Virus record (IMG/VR): IMGVR_UViG_3300023181_000017
Coordinates: 1-41,142 of that record
DNA: 41,142 nt
Source of the DNA: a virus
Strand: one strand, 5' to 3'
Below are positions 8,790-17,273 of this stretch, piece after piece (the stretch's first letter is position 1; every line of letters begins with the position of its first letter). The translations under genes were made by a program, and so were the position numbers. The notes under the pieces were generated by a model. The model was not told the DNA's origin, made no database searches, and saw only the letters and a list, made by a program, of their open reading frames with translations.

Positions 8790-8930
8790 ATGGAAACGTT
8801 GAAAACAATATTCGCTTTCATTGGTGTATTATGTGCCTTTTCGGCATTCTTAGTACTTGGGTATGCAGCCGTTCAGTCGAAACCAAAAAGTAAAAACCCG
8901 ATACATTTTAATAAGCCAGATAATGATTAA
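8790..8930 (+). CDS. Small single-pass membrane protein, 46 aa
   Basis: Residues 6-27 (TIFAFIGVLCAFSAFLVLGY) form a clear membrane segment, followed by a lysine-rich tail (SKPKSKNP). Its stop overlaps the next start in TAATGATTAA, indicating translational coupling. It belongs to a plus-strand cassette inserted between major tail protein and tail terminator genes, so it is a moron-type gene rather than a virion part. It could alter the host envelope; that is inference. Confidence 0.6.
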   Translation: METLKTIFAFIGVLCAFSAFLVLGYAAVQSKPKSKNPIHFNKPDND

Positions 8931-9132
8931 AGTTACTTTTAAAAATCCACAAAGCTTATTTTATGGAGGCAAATATCAAAGCATATCCGAAATAGAATTA
9001 AAAGAAATAACATATTCAGATACTGATAAATTTAATATTGTATTGGTTAATAATGCTTTTTTGCATATATCTAAATCTTACTCTAAATTAACCATCAAAT
9101 CAATCGAACACGTTAAACCAACTGAGCTATGA
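8923..9132 (+). CDS. Hypothetical protein, 69 aa (plus-strand cassette)
   Basis: The start at 8923 (MIKVTFKNPQSLFYGGKYQS) was preferred over an in-frame ATG at 8857, because 8857 lies inside the preceding gene and 8923 overlaps its stop. The protein looks compact and beta-rich. No family is recognised. It overlaps the next gene by 4 nt (ATGA). Confidence 0.65.
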   Translation: MIKVTFKNPQSLFYGGKYQSISEIELKEITYSDTDKFNIVLVNNAFLHISKSYSKLTIKSIEHVKPTEL

Positions 9133-9407
9133 GATACGGATCAGATGCATGGGATTTAGCTTTTTATAGTACTACAGAACACGAATTTATGTCAGATTTT
9201 AAATCAATTAAACAATGTGTGTTCTATAATTTGAAAAGAATTGAAGAAATTATAAATCAATTGGAATTAGATAAAATAGAATATAGACAAATAACTTTCG
9301 GAACGCCTTATTCAAACAACATAAATTATGATGCAGAAATTAGCGCAAGTAAAGAAGCTTTCGACTTTCTGCTTTCAAGATATAACATGGTTAGTTTGTA
9401 TACTTAG
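9129..9407 (+). CDS. Hypothetical protein, 92 aa (plus-strand cassette)
   Basis: This is the last gene of the cassette, overlapping its upstream neighbour by 4 nt. The protein is mixed helical with no recognised motif (ITFGTPYSNNINYDAEISAS). Downstream it converges with the minus-strand gene ending at 9442; no strong terminator hairpin was found between them. Confidence 0.65.
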   Translation: MRYGSDAWDLAFYSTTEHEFMSDFKSIKQCVFYNLKRIEEIINQLELDKIEYRQITFGTPYSNNINYDAEISASKEAFDFLLSRYNMVSLYT

Positions 9408-9441
9408 CTTGTAGATGATTAATATTTTTTTTATAGGGTGT

Positions 9442-9579
9442 TTATACTGGCTTGTTATCGGATGATGCAAGCCTTTCTTGTATCCAGATGCCGCGTAAGT
9501 AAAGTATCTTTTTCTTAGTCCATACACAAGGGTTGAAAGGCATGGGATAGATTAACTCTGCTTGCTGTTCTAGGGTCAT
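9442..9579 (-). CDS. Small protein, 45 aa, translationally coupled to the tail terminator
   Basis: It begins MTLEQQAELIYPMPFNPCVW. Its ATG overlaps the TGA stop of the 9576-10034 gene by 4 nt (ATGA), which supports real expression in the late operon. Positively charged middle (WTKKKILYLRG). No family recognised. It sits at the edge of the plus-strand cassette. Confidence 0.6.
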   Translation of the reverse strand: MTLEQQAELIYPMPFNPCVWTKKKILYLRGIWIQERLASSDNKPV

Positions 9580-10034
9580 TGGCTTATATTCGAAACAAGT
9601 ATTAGCTGATTGATCCAAATTCTCGATTCGTTCTCGTTAAAGTTTAGATTTCGAGTGCCGATTAATTCAGATTTCCAAACATCCATATTAGGGATAGTTA
9701 GGTTTGATTTATAAAATTCATTAGGGAATAAAATACCTAAAACTACGTTGGCTATTTCTTCGGCAACTTTACTTCCGCCTTTGCCAGCTGGATAAACCGT
9801 TGTTATTTGTATCTGAATACTATCTTCGTTGTTTCGGTGGCACTTAGGGCTATTGTCATTACTTGTTTGATTAAGCAGAATTATATAAGCCTCAAAAGTA
9901 GGAAATACCGCTTTCTTGTTCGTACTCGTTTCTTGCAAATATTCTTCAAACACACCAATACGTTTATATTGATACTGAACGTTATTTAAAGCGTTTACAA
10001 TTGCGGTTCGATATGGAAGTGTGGTAATTTGCAT
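9576..10034 (-). CDS. Tail terminator / tail completion protein, 152 aa
   Basis: It lies after the HK97 gp10-like gene (separated from it by an HNH gene) and before the major tail protein, the canonical place of the tail terminator that caps the tube at the head end. The size (152) and layout fit: an N-terminal helix, a strand carrying EAYIILLNQTSND, a QIQITTVYPAGKGG region, then helix VAEEIANVVLGILFP. Assignment is by position and fold-like pattern more than by motif. Confidence 0.7.
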   Translation of the reverse strand: MQITTLPYRTAIVNALNNVQYQYKRIGVFEEYLQETSTNKKAVFPTFEAYIILLNQTSNDNSPKCHRNNEDSIQIQITTVYPAGKGGSKVAEEIANVVLGILFPNEFYKSNLTIPNMDVWKSELIGTRNLNFNENESRIWINQLILVSNISQ

Positions 10035-10035
10035 T

Positions 10036-10683
10036 TTATTTTCTTAAAGGTGTTTCTATAGCTTTTTCAATACTCCATCCGCAATAATCTATCCTGCTCC
10101 TGAATGTAGCCCATTTAATATTAAATCTATCACTAATTTCAGCAATACACATTTTTTCTCCTTTGTATAAAAAAACTCTATTATTCCTTTTATTTCTTGA
10201 GTTTGTTTTTCTGTTCACAAACCTACAATTTTTAGGCTCATAATTGCCGTTATTATCTATCCTGTCAATTTGCAAGCCTTTTTCATGCCCATTTTCAATA
10301 CACCATTCAACAAAGCAGCCTATGTCTTTAAGCCATGCATCACACATTATAATTCCCCTACCTCCATAATCTACATATCTTTGCTGCATTTCATCATAAC
10401 ACCTTCTTTTTATGTTTATATATAGATTATAAATAACTCTATTATTTTTGGAATAACTATGTTTTGTGTTTCTTTGAGCTATACTATTTGACCTTGTTTC
10501 TGAATTTAAACATCCGCATGATTTACAATGATTAGATTTAACTGCATTGTAGCTTTTTTCAACCTCATTTCCGCAATCGCATTTAAATACACAAAATCTC
10601 CTTTTATTTTTAGATTTTGCATCCCTCAAATATCTTAAACGATTAAATTTTGTTCCTACTTCAATATTTATTAACTTTCCCAT
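10036..10683 (-). CDS. HNH-type homing endonuclease-like protein inserted in the late operon
   Basis: The 215-residue protein has an N-terminal zinc-binding-like part (KCDCGNEVE ... CKSCGC, residues about 34-59), then a basic segment and a block typical of phage HNH/AP2 homing proteins (CYDEMQQRYVDYGGRGIIMC, QIDRIDNNGNYEPKNCRFVN). The C-terminus (MCIAEISDRFNIKWATFRSR) looks like a helix-turn-helix of the NUMOD kind. It interrupts the head-tail joining genes and lies just after a terminator, so it is a selfish insertion or has its own promoter. Confidence 0.8.
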   Translation of the reverse strand: MGKLINIEVGTKFNRLRYLRDAKSKNKRRFCVFKCDCGNEVEKSYNAVKSNHCKSCGCLNSETRSNSIAQRNTKHSYSKNNRVIYNLYINIKRRCYDEMQQRYVDYGGRGIIMCDAWLKDIGCFVEWCIENGHEKGLQIDRIDNNGNYEPKNCRFVNRKTNSRNKRNNRVFLYKGEKMCIAEISDRFNIKWATFRSRIDYCGWSIEKAIETPLRK

Positions 10684-10714
10684 ATCTTAATTATTTAGCA
10701 ATACTAAGATACAA

Positions 10715-10748
10715 AAAAGCCCTGCTATTTAAAAAATACAGGGCTTTT
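10715..10748 (-). terminator. Rho-independent terminator after the gp10-like gene
   Basis: The arms AAAAGCCCTG (10715-10724) and CAGGGCTTTT (10739-10748) are a perfect 10-bp inverted repeat. On the minus strand the hairpin is followed by a T run. It overlaps the stop region of the gene ending at 10747. Confidence 0.8.
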
Positions 10749-11247
10749 ATATTTTCAATTTTTCCAATGCCTTTTTTAGGTCTTTTACGTATTCTATTTT
10801 TCCTTTTAAAAATGCAGGCAACAAGTATGGCTTACCTATAATCCTCCCTTCGCCATTGACGAAAAATTTGCGGGCCTGGGCAGCCCATTCAGCAGGAACT
10901 GTCGCTAAATAACGAGCGGCATCTTGTCCTGTAGAAAACTCTACGTATGCTGCTATATCTCCTGCGGATCTTTCTACGAAAACAGATCCACTATATTTGG
11001 TTTTCATTTCGTAGCCTATAGCTCCAGATATTGATGAACTACCCCTGCGTTTAGGGCTAATTTTAGACTGACTTATAGGCCCGTCAAGTGTGTTTATAAG
11101 CGAACCACCATCGGGTGCGTTTCTTATTGCATCTAGTTCTATTTCTCCTAAATGGTATTCTGTCAACTCCGTTACCTCCTGTTGAAAGTCTTTACTGAGC
11201 TTATTAAGCTTATCGGCAAACTGCTTAAATCCATCAATATTTGACAT
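10747..11247 (-). CDS. HK97 gp10-like neck / tail-joining protein, 166 aa
   Basis: The N-terminal helix (GFKQFADKLNKLSKDFQQEV) and the following pattern (IELDAIRNAPDGGSL, AAYVEFSTGQDAA, FFVNGEGRIIGKPYLLPAF) are typical of the HK97 gp10 family. It follows the head-closure gene with a 1-nt TAATG overlap. It takes part in head-tail joining. Confidence 0.85.
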   Translation of the reverse strand: MSNIDGFKQFADKLNKLSKDFQQEVTELTEYHLGEIELDAIRNAPDGGSLINTLDGPISQSKISPKRRGSSSISGAIGYEMKTKYSGSVFVERSAGDIAAYVEFSTGQDAARYLATVPAEWAAQARKFFVNGEGRIIGKPYLLPAFLKGKIEYVKDLKKALEKLKI

Positions 11248-11582
11248 TATCTAGTTGGTAAAGTGGTTGCAATCGCTAATATTTCAAGAAATTCTTTGTA
11301 AATGAAATCTGGTATTGCTTGATTTACACGAAACACTTCTCCGCGCCATTTAATAATCATATCCTCAACAACAAACTTATCATCCCGATAACGAACCTTA
11401 AATTTAACAACAGGCTTTAAACGCTCTTGATTAGCTTCTAAATTACGTGAGGCTTTTAATTGTCTAACTTCTGCAGATGTTGACCAATATAAAACCTCTT
11501 GCGGCGTCACACCCCCTGCTCCATCTGAAACATCTTCGTACTTGAATATTTCTATACGCTGATTTAAAAAGCCGCTTTCCAT
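11247..11582 (-). CDS. Head closure / head-tail adaptor protein, 111 aa
   Basis: MESGFLNQRIEIFKYEDVSDG with GVTPQEVLYWSTSAEVRQL and a WRGEVFRVNQ segment is the standard pattern of the SPP1 gp16 / phage head-tail adaptor family. Length is normal. It starts and ends with 1-nt overlaps with its neighbours, so the connector genes form a tightly coupled string. Confidence 0.88.
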   Translation of the reverse strand: MESGFLNQRIEIFKYEDVSDGAGGVTPQEVLYWSTSAEVRQLKASRNLEANQERLKPVVKFKVRYRDDKFVVEDMIIKWRGEVFRVNQAIPDFIYKEFLEILAIATTLPTR

Positions 11583-12172
11583 TATAATACTAAGTTTTTA
11601 GAAAACCCTTTAGCCATCATTGCTGCATAAGGTGCAATTGTTTTTGTTTCTGGCAATCCTTTGTTTTTATACATAAAATCTACCTGAGCAAGTAAAGCAA
11701 GTTTTAGCCCTTTTGGAAGCGAATCATAACCTGTATTATAAATAGCCGTATAAACACTTTCGCAATCAGCAGCAGTAAACGACCAAGGCTCTGCGTATGA
11801 TCTATCAATTGAATAAAACCACTCAATACCTCCAGTATTTAATGAGTTAATGTAAATAAGTTTATTTGCTCCATTGCTCAAAGTATATTCATCTGTTGAT
11901 ACAGCAACGTTATCTTTATCAACAATACTCACTAAAGCTCCATTAGGCGTTAAAGGTAATTTTAAAGGATTTCCATTCCATTCTAATTTAACGTCACGAT
12001 TAGCAAGCCCAACATTCAGGTATTGTTCCAATCGTTCCCTTGCGGCTGATATAAACGTTTGCAGCTCGAAATCTTCCGACGAGTAATCAGCATCAATACG
12101 CATATAAGCCTTAACCTCCTCTAAAGTTACCGCTTCGGAATAATCAGAATCAACATCTTGAATGTTATACAT
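11582..12172 (-). CDS. Head-tail connector (gp6-like / DNA packaging adaptor), 196 aa
   Basis: The N-terminus (DYSEAVTLEEVKAYMRID followed by FELQTFISAARERLEQYLN) matches the HK97 gp6/SPP1 gp15-like connector family, with its usual LEEVK.ylRid motif. It then has a beta insertion and C-terminal helices (LKLALLAQVDFMYKNKG). It forms the ring under the portal. The gene starts with a TAATG overlap at 12172. Confidence 0.88.
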   Translation of the reverse strand: MYNIQDVDSDYSEAVTLEEVKAYMRIDADYSSEDFELQTFISAARERLEQYLNVGLANRDVKLEWNGNPLKLPLTPNGALVSIVDKDNVAVSTDEYTLSNGANKLIYINSLNTGGIEWFYSIDRSYAEPWSFTAADCESVYTAIYNTGYDSLPKGLKLALLAQVDFMYKNKGLPETKTIAPYAAMMAKGFSKNLVL

Positions 12173-12486
12173 TATTTCTTAGATTTAGCTTTTTTAGCTG
12201 GTTTTTCTTCTACTTCTTCGCCTTCTTGCAGCTTATTTATTTCCGCTATAGCTTCTAATTTTTTGCCCTCAGTATCTAAACCTGCCGCAATACGTTCGGC
12301 TTTATCTTGCTCAGTTTCAGTAATCTCCGCATCCTTAGGGGCCTTATTAACCAACTTATGCAAAGTAAGATAATCAAAATCAGCTTGCGAGCCAGCATCA
12401 AACACGTCGCCTGGATCGTAAATTCTTGAAGTCTTAGCGAATAAGAAACGCATGTTTGATTTTACTAAGAATTGTTCTTTTTCCAT
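12172..12486 (-). CDS. Small late protein with charged tail, 104 aa
   Basis: A folded N-terminal part (residues 1-55, FLVKSNMRFLFAKTSRIYDP) is followed by an acidic then lysine-rich C-terminal tail (EEKPAKKAKSKK). It lies between capsid and connector genes, downstream of the capsid terminator. Proteins of this type and place occur in many Bacteroidetes phages; decoration or assembly roles are possible, none shown here. Confidence 0.75.
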   Translation of the reverse strand: MEKEQFLVKSNMRFLFAKTSRIYDPGDVFDAGSQADFDYLTLHKLVNKAPKDAEITETEQDKAERIAAGLDTEGKKLEAIAEINKLQEGEEVEEKPAKKAKSKK

Positions 12487-12534
12487 TTTATTGAAATTAG
12501 TTTATGTAAATGTAAGTAAAGTTTGATTAAATAA

Positions 12535-12563
12535 AAAACCCCTGCCATAAAGACAAGGGTTTT
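12535..12563 (-). terminator. Rho-independent terminator after the capsid gene
   Basis: Arms AAAACCCCTG (12535-12544) and CAAGGGTTTT (12554-12563) pair over 10 bp with one wobble; on the minus strand the hairpin is followed by TTTTTTA. It would let capsid mRNA accumulate separately from the connector genes. Confidence 0.8.
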
Positions 12564-12587
12564 TATTACTTATAGTTATTTTACTAA

Positions 12588-13892
12588 CTATGGTTTAGTT
12601 ATCGCTGTAATCGCAGTTGCGAACGATCCTTTAACGAAAGCGTTAACCCAATTCGATTTAACGAATAGAACCGCTCTCATTTCAGCTAAGATAGTTACTA
12701 AGTTTTTAATAAAATCATCATTAACATAACCGATTTGGATATTTACATCCTCACGAATAGCTAATGTAGCTTTTTTGAAATCTCCAACTAAGAATGTGCC
12801 AACTGTAACACCGTTATTTGCAACAACACGTAAGCCAGCAACAGTCATACCGTCAGCAGAACTAAATGGAGGCATTAAATACATTCCGTTAGCATCTTTG
12901 GTTAACTGCATTGCATAGTAATCAGCAGGATTAATAACAACCGCATCAGCTGTAAAATTAGCGGCTGAAATTTGAGCTACAGCAGCCATTAAAACGTCAA
13001 AACGATTTGGAGTTGCTACCAATAATGCTAATGTCGAAACAGCAGCAAAATTAGGCGCAACAGTTAAAATACCTTTTAAGTTTGGAGAAACACCATCGCC
13101 AGATAAAATTTGCTCATCTAATTTCAAAGCAACTAACTCACGAAGCTCGGTGTTGATCTCGCCTTGTAAGAATTTAATATCTGCTAAAGCTTCTTTCGAC
13201 ACTTTAATCCAAACAGCGATTTTTTCTACTTTTGCAGTAGCCTCAACGATATCGAAATCTGTTTGAGGTTTAGTTGCACCCTCTGCAACGGTTCCAGCAA
13301 CACCTGGATCAGCATTCTTTTGCTCAGCCCAAGCAATATACATGTTATCAGTCGTAATAATACGAACCAATTCACGCATAAATGGCTGACGTCTTTGAAT
13401 ACGTGCAAATTCAGAATCCCAATTGGTTAAACCAATTGTACCTGTATAGTTAGTGCTGATTTGCATTGTACCAGCAGCCTTCATTGTGAAGTTTACAGAG
13501 CCTTTTGCGTTATCCTGTAATCCTTTTAACTGCTCTTTGTTGGTTTCAACGTAATCTTTCAATTCAGCTTCAAAAGATTTTACTGTAGCGGCATCGCCGT
13601 TTTGCAATCCTTTAACAACCTTAGCAACGCTATCGTGTTGTTTTTGCATTTCTTCAAGAATAGTCTCTAAAGCTTTTTCTTGATTGTCTGCCGAATCTTT
13701 TAATTTAAGAGATTTGAAAGCTTCTTTTGCGATTTCCTCGATTAAAGCTTTTGCCTCGTCCGTTCCAACTTCAACCTTAAGCAATTTTGCTAGGTTGTGG
13801 GCCACGTATTTTTGAGCTGCATCTTCAGCAGACTCTTTAACTACTTTTAAAGCAGCTTCTTTTTCTTGTTCTGGGGTTAAGTTATCCGCCAT
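12588..13892 (-). CDS. Major capsid protein with N-terminal scaffold domain (HK97 fold)
   Basis: In this 434-residue protein, residues 1-125 are charged and helical, rich in E, K and A (KAFKSLKLKDSADNQEKALE), like the HK97 delta domain that serves as an internal scaffold. The HK97-fold part starts about residue 145 (TGTIGLTNWDSEFARIQRRQ) and contains IKVSKEALADI, VINPADYYAMQL and GLRVVANNGVTVGTFLVGDF, typical of the Phage_capsid family. The protease gene lies directly upstream and likely removes the N-terminal part. A terminator follows. Confidence 0.93.
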   Translation of the reverse strand: MADNLTPEQEKEAALKVVKESAEDAAQKYVAHNLAKLLKVEVGTDEAKALIEEIAKEAFKSLKLKDSADNQEKALETILEEMQKQHDSVAKVVKGLQNGDAATVKSFEAELKDYVETNKEQLKGLQDNAKGSVNFTMKAAGTMQISTNYTGTIGLTNWDSEFARIQRRQPFMRELVRIITTDNMYIAWAEQKNADPGVAGTVAEGATKPQTDFDIVEATAKVEKIAVWIKVSKEALADIKFLQGEINTELRELVALKLDEQILSGDGVSPNLKGILTVAPNFAAVSTLALLVATPNRFDVLMAAVAQISAANFTADAVVINPADYYAMQLTKDANGMYLMPPFSSADGMTVAGLRVVANNGVTVGTFLVGDFKKATLAIREDVNIQIGYVNDDFIKNLVTILAEMRAVLFVKSNWVNAFVKGSFATAITAITKP

Positions 13893-13900
13893 GATTTCTT

Positions 13901-14731
13901 TTAATTAAATAATGAATAAAATGATTTAACTTCTTGACTGCTCTTTGGCGGGTCTATTTCCTGAGTGACTTTAGTCGGCTCAATATTGTAAATATTTCCA
14001 GTAACAGGATTGCTGCCGAAAATAACTAAACTACTTTCTCTGACATTTTTCGCCTCTTTAATAACAAAGAAATAAGGAATATAATCAAAGTCATCTTTGT
14101 TGGCTATGATAGGCAAATATTCATCATAACGCTCTTTCGCTTTAATATCTTCTGGCGCATTTGAATCCATTGCAAATTCAATAACAACATACTGCATTCT
14201 TACGCTTGCCTCAATACTATCGCCGCTTTCAAGCCATTGTTTAACTTTATCGTGTATGATTTTATCTTTTGGTATTTGATAGATTAAAGCCTCTGTATCT
14301 CCTGAGTACTCATACCCAAGCATTGAAAAAGGTAACTTCGCAGTAAACATTTTTATATGCTCCTTGCGAACAATTACACTATCAATACATAACTCATGGT
14401 CAGCAACCAAATAAACATTTCCTTGTTGTTCTTTTACAGATTTACCCCATAATCCATTTACGTGCAAATCTTCATGACTATCTAAAACTAAAGTTGTGTT
14501 TACCGCTATATAATAATAGCCATCCTCAATTTTTATAGCTTTAATCTGATTTGCGAACTTTGATAAATCCAAAGACTTACAATTAACAGTCAATCCTTTT
14601 TCGCATGATTTTTGAATATCAGCCTTTTTTAAGTCGATTATTCCGTCAATGTTTTTTCTGAAGTCTGCAAATAAGTTATCCAAACTTGCATATTCTTTTT
14701 TAGGAAAATAACTGCTTTTGATTACGCTCAC
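13901..14731 (-). CDS. Prohead protease-like protein (S78-type), 276 aa
   Basis: The gene lies directly upstream of the capsid gene. VYLVADHELCIDSVIVRKEH (about 107-126) places a histidine as in the catalytic His of HK97-type proteases, SGDSIEASVRMQ (about 172-183) matches the Ser region, and VRESSLVIFGSNP resembles the EvSlV..paNp motif near the end. It starts with GTG at 14731, overlapping the previous stop as GTGA. The family call rests on motif order and position; the protein is more divergent than usual. Confidence 0.7.
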   Translation of the reverse strand: MSVIKSSYFPKKEYASLDNLFADFRKNIDGIIDLKKADIQKSCEKGLTVNCKSLDLSKFANQIKAIKIEDGYYYIAVNTTLVLDSHEDLHVNGLWGKSVKEQQGNVYLVADHELCIDSVIVRKEHIKMFTAKLPFSMLGYEYSGDTEALIYQIPKDKIIHDKVKQWLESGDSIEASVRMQYVVIEFAMDSNAPEDIKAKERYDEYLPIIANKDDFDYIPYFFVIKEAKNVRESSLVIFGSNPVTGNIYNIEPTKVTQEIDPPKSSQEVKSFYSLFN

Positions 14732-14859
14732 TTTTTTAGTGGTTTATTAATGTAAGTCAATTTTTTATCAACAACTTCTTTTAGCTTTTGGTCATTGGTA
14801 CATGATTTAACATCCTCTAAATGTTTAATCGATTCTTTTTCCTTTGATTTATCGCTCAT
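14728..14859 (-). CDS. Small charged protein, 43 aa, upstream of the protease
   Basis: MSDKSKEKESIKHLEDVKSC... is very lysine-rich. It overlaps the protease start by 4 nt (GTGA), and a near-consensus promoter lies 4 nt before its ATG. It may mainly couple translation to the protease gene. No family recognised. Confidence 0.6.
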   Translation of the reverse strand: MSDKSKEKESIKHLEDVKSCTNDQKLKEVVDKKLTYINKPLKK

Positions 14860-14863
14860 AAAA

Positions 14864-14892
14864 CAAATGTAACAAATATTTTACAATTACAA
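14864..14892 (-). promoter_or_regulatory. Late promoter TTG-N18-TACATTTG before the protease-capsid genes
   Basis: The minus strand has TTG (14892-14890), 18 nt, then TACATTTG (14871-14864), followed by TTTT and ATG at 14859. Both boxes and spacing fit the Bacteroidetes consensus. It would drive protease and capsid, ending at the 12535 terminator. Confidence 0.65.
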
Positions 14893-14902
14893 ATTTATTA
14901 TT

Positions 14903-15745
14903 TCATGATGCTCCTGATAACTTGCCGTCGATTATACGCCCTCGTTTAACATAGGCGTTATACCTATTTTGGCTCATTAATGACTGAGTACAACGACATC
15001 TAATCCTGTTTTTGGCAGACAATTTTATATCGCCTGGCCTTAGACATTCTTCATCAGATTGCCCTTGCGCCGATAAAACGTATTTATCATCAATAGGAAT
15101 TATAGTGTCGTTTTCGTGTATATGTGAGGGCCTTTCTTTAATATCGTTACGGCCTAACCAAACTTTATATCCTCCTCCGCCTTGCTCATCAATCCACGAT
15201 CTTGCGCCAACTTCTTTTCCTAAATTACTTAAGGTCGTTGCCTCTGTTCTACTAATTGTGTTTGTTCTTAATTTTAGCTTACCATTCAATAGTTTTTCAA
15301 ACAACCTAATCGAACCGTCACGATCGATACCTAAAGCATTTGCATCACCTAAAGCCTGGGTAATTATATCGACAGTAGTTTGATTTAATTCTCTTTGAAT
15401 CCCGTAGACATAGTTAAGTGCATAATCACGAAATGTGGTTTGCCATATATCGACTAAAAACTCTATTGCAGATGCTTTGTTAGCTTCTAAACCTCTTTGA
15501 CGATAATACTCTTGCTTGGCTATTTTCAAAGGCAATTCCGAATAAGCTTTTTGATAGGCTATATTCCAGACGTTTTCGTTTATTAATGCAGATGGATTGC
15601 TTTCAGTTCCGTATTTGCGTACGTGATCTAAAACGGGCGCAACAGAATCGTTTAAGGCTTTACGTAATATTGGCACTAAAGATTTTTCAGCGATTCTTTG
15701 CTGTCTTTCCCATAGCTTCCGCTCTATTCTAAACTCCTTCAGCAT
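14903..15745 (-). CDS. Phage Mu gpF-like head morphogenesis protein, 280 aa
   Basis: The C-terminal half carries the gpF pattern: TNTISRTEATTLSNLGKEV, KERPSHIHENDTIIPI, EECLRPGDIKLSAKN and a final IRCRCTQSL. This family follows the portal gene in many phages and is a minor head protein of the SPP1 gp7 type. The N-terminal half is helical. The gene overlaps the preceding 47-aa gene by 17 nt. Confidence 0.87.
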   Translation of the reverse strand: MLKEFRIERKLWERQQRIAEKSLVPILRKALNDSVAPVLDHVRKYGTESNPSALINENVWNIAYQKAYSELPLKIAKQEYYRQRGLEANKASAIEFLVDIWQTTFRDYALNYVYGIQRELNQTTVDIITQALGDANALGIDRDGSIRLFEKLLNGKLKLRTNTISRTEATTLSNLGKEVGARSWIDEQGGGGYKVWLGRNDIKERPSHIHENDTIIPIDDKYVLSAQGQSDEECLRPGDIKLSAKNRIRCRCTQSLMSQNRYNAYVKRGRIIDGKLSGAS

Positions 15746-15872
15746 CGTCGATATTGTTTTTATTTAATTCAGAATCTAATTCACTTGTATCGGCTGCTAA
15801 GATAAAGCCAGCTTCTAATCCAGCGTTAAAAGCTTTAATCAACAAAGTCGCATCAAATTCTAATATAGCCAT
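15729..15872 (-). CDS. Small protein between portal and gpF-like genes, 47 aa
   Basis: MAILEFDATLLIKAFNAGLE... Its ATG overlaps the portal stop as TAATG (15872) and its stop lies inside the next gene, so it is translationally coupled on both sides. It has one hydrophobic helix and an acidic end. Function unknown; likely a real head gene too short for most gene finders. Confidence 0.65.
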   Translation of the reverse strand: MAILEFDATLLIKAFNAGLEAGFILAADTSELDSELNKNNIDDAEGV

Positions 15873-17230
15873 TATAAAGATGTTGCGTTTGGATCTACTT
15901 GCAATTCTCCACCAATCAGATCATCTAAATTCATTAACCCAGTAGGAGCTAAAATAACAGATCCATTATCTCCGTCGATATCATCCCATCCGAATACCGA
16001 ACGAGTTTCATTGATGGTTAATAAAGGCGTTCCATAAACCTCTTTCATTAATTTCAAATCTGGAGCAAGCTCACTAAATTCGGTTATATCGGTACAGGCA
16101 ATAATATCAGGCCACCATTGTTTAACGGTTTGATTTAATTTCTGATCAAATTTCCTTATTTCTGGAATTGCAGTGTTTGTAACTAAAGATTTATAGCCAA
16201 CAATAATCGAGTTTTCTGACACGCTTGACGCAGCAGGGGATAAAGCCCATGGTACGCCAACTGTAGCGTAAATATTTTTCCAGCTTGAATCTTCTGATTT
16301 AACTAATTCTAATTCAGCTAAAGTATCTCCATAGTTTTGAGGATTAACATATCCATTAGTCCAGTATTGCCTACGATTATTTTGAGAACCAGACATTAAT
16401 CTTTCCTGACTATCCCTAACTGCTGTCATTTGCTCAGCCGTCATTTTCTCGACTACTTCCCCCTGATTGTCTACGGCGATATCAGAACTAAACATAGTTC
16501 CTCTGCCACCATTAACGAACGCAGCGCCCTGAGCTAAGGTATTTTGATTACTTAGGTTAATATCTGCTTTTGCAACCTCATCTATTCCGAAACCTTTTAA
16601 GCTCGATATATTAGGATTCCAATGTTTAAGATGCAGCATTCTGTCTTTTGAAATTGGCACCTGAGTACCGTCCCATGCGGTATAAATGTAACTCTCAATA
16701 TTGTCGAATTTGTCTTTTGACTGTACCGCCTCTACTCGGTTACGATTAAGTGAATGTACTGCGATAGGCTGCTGATTACGGCTTAAGTCCCCTAATCCCT
16801 CGAAAAACAAATATCCATCGCCAAAGGTATAGTTGTGCCAGAAATCCTGCGTTAATTCAATGCCTGATTGATAGCTATTAGGATTATCAAATAAAGCGTT
16901 TAGCGGATGGTTTTCAACTTCTTCTAATGATTGCGCTTTTATTAAAGCCCTTTGCTCATTGCTAATCGTTTTACTGTAAAACTTATTAAACTTCCTTTCC
17001 GAACCTGTTGCTTTCTTTTTGCTAAACATTATCGGAGCTTCAGTAAGCTTATTAACCAAAATGTTTGTAGCAGAATAAAAAATCTTATTGTTATAAGCAC
17101 TCATGCCATCTAAGCCAATTTGAAAGCGACTACCCATTACAAACGGTAATATCGGATAGTTAGGCAAAGACTTGCTTAATTTTTCTGTTGACTTGCTTAA
17201 TAGCGTTTGCCAGGCTTTTTTGATTTGCAT
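15872..17230 (-). CDS. Portal protein, 452 aa
   Basis: HK97-type portal pattern: SATNILVNKLTEAP, a SYQSGIELTQDFWHNYTFGDGYLFFEG segment, MLHLKHWNPN, the C-terminal GVPWALSPAASSVSENSIIVG and ETRSVFGWDDIDG. It follows the large terminase and precedes head genes. The start at 17230 (MQIKKAWQTLL) was preferred to the ATG at 17272, because a full TTG-N20-TACATTTG promoter lies between them. It forms the dodecameric DNA channel. Confidence 0.9.
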   Translation of the reverse strand: MQIKKAWQTLLSKSTEKLSKSLPNYPILPFVMGSRFQIGLDGMSAYNNKIFYSATNILVNKLTEAPIMFSKKKATGSERKFNKFYSKTISNEQRALIKAQSLEEVENHPLNALFDNPNSYQSGIELTQDFWHNYTFGDGYLFFEGLGDLSRNQQPIAVHSLNRNRVEAVQSKDKFDNIESYIYTAWDGTQVPISKDRMLHLKHWNPNISSLKGFGIDEVAKADINLSNQNTLAQGAAFVNGGRGTMFSSDIAVDNQGEVVEKMTAEQMTAVRDSQERLMSGSQNNRRQYWTNGYVNPQNYGDTLAELELVKSEDSSWKNIYATVGVPWALSPAASSVSENSIIVGYKSLVTNTAIPEIRKFDQKLNQTVKQWWPDIIACTDITEFSELAPDLKLMKEVYGTPLLTINETRSVFGWDDIDGDNGSVILAPTGLMNLDDLIGGELQVDPNATSL

Positions 17231-17233
17231 CCC

Positions 17234-17264
17234 CAAATGTAAATATTTAGTTACATTAATGCAA
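17234..17264 (-). promoter_or_regulatory. Late promoter TTG-N20-TACATTTG before the portal gene
   Basis: The minus strand has TTG (17264-17262), 20 nt, then TACATTTG (17241-17234), GGG and ATG at 17230. Both boxes match the Bacteroidetes consensus. The start site would fall at or next to the ATG, so the portal mRNA may be leaderless. Confidence 0.65.
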
Positions 17265-17273
17265 TATAGCAAA

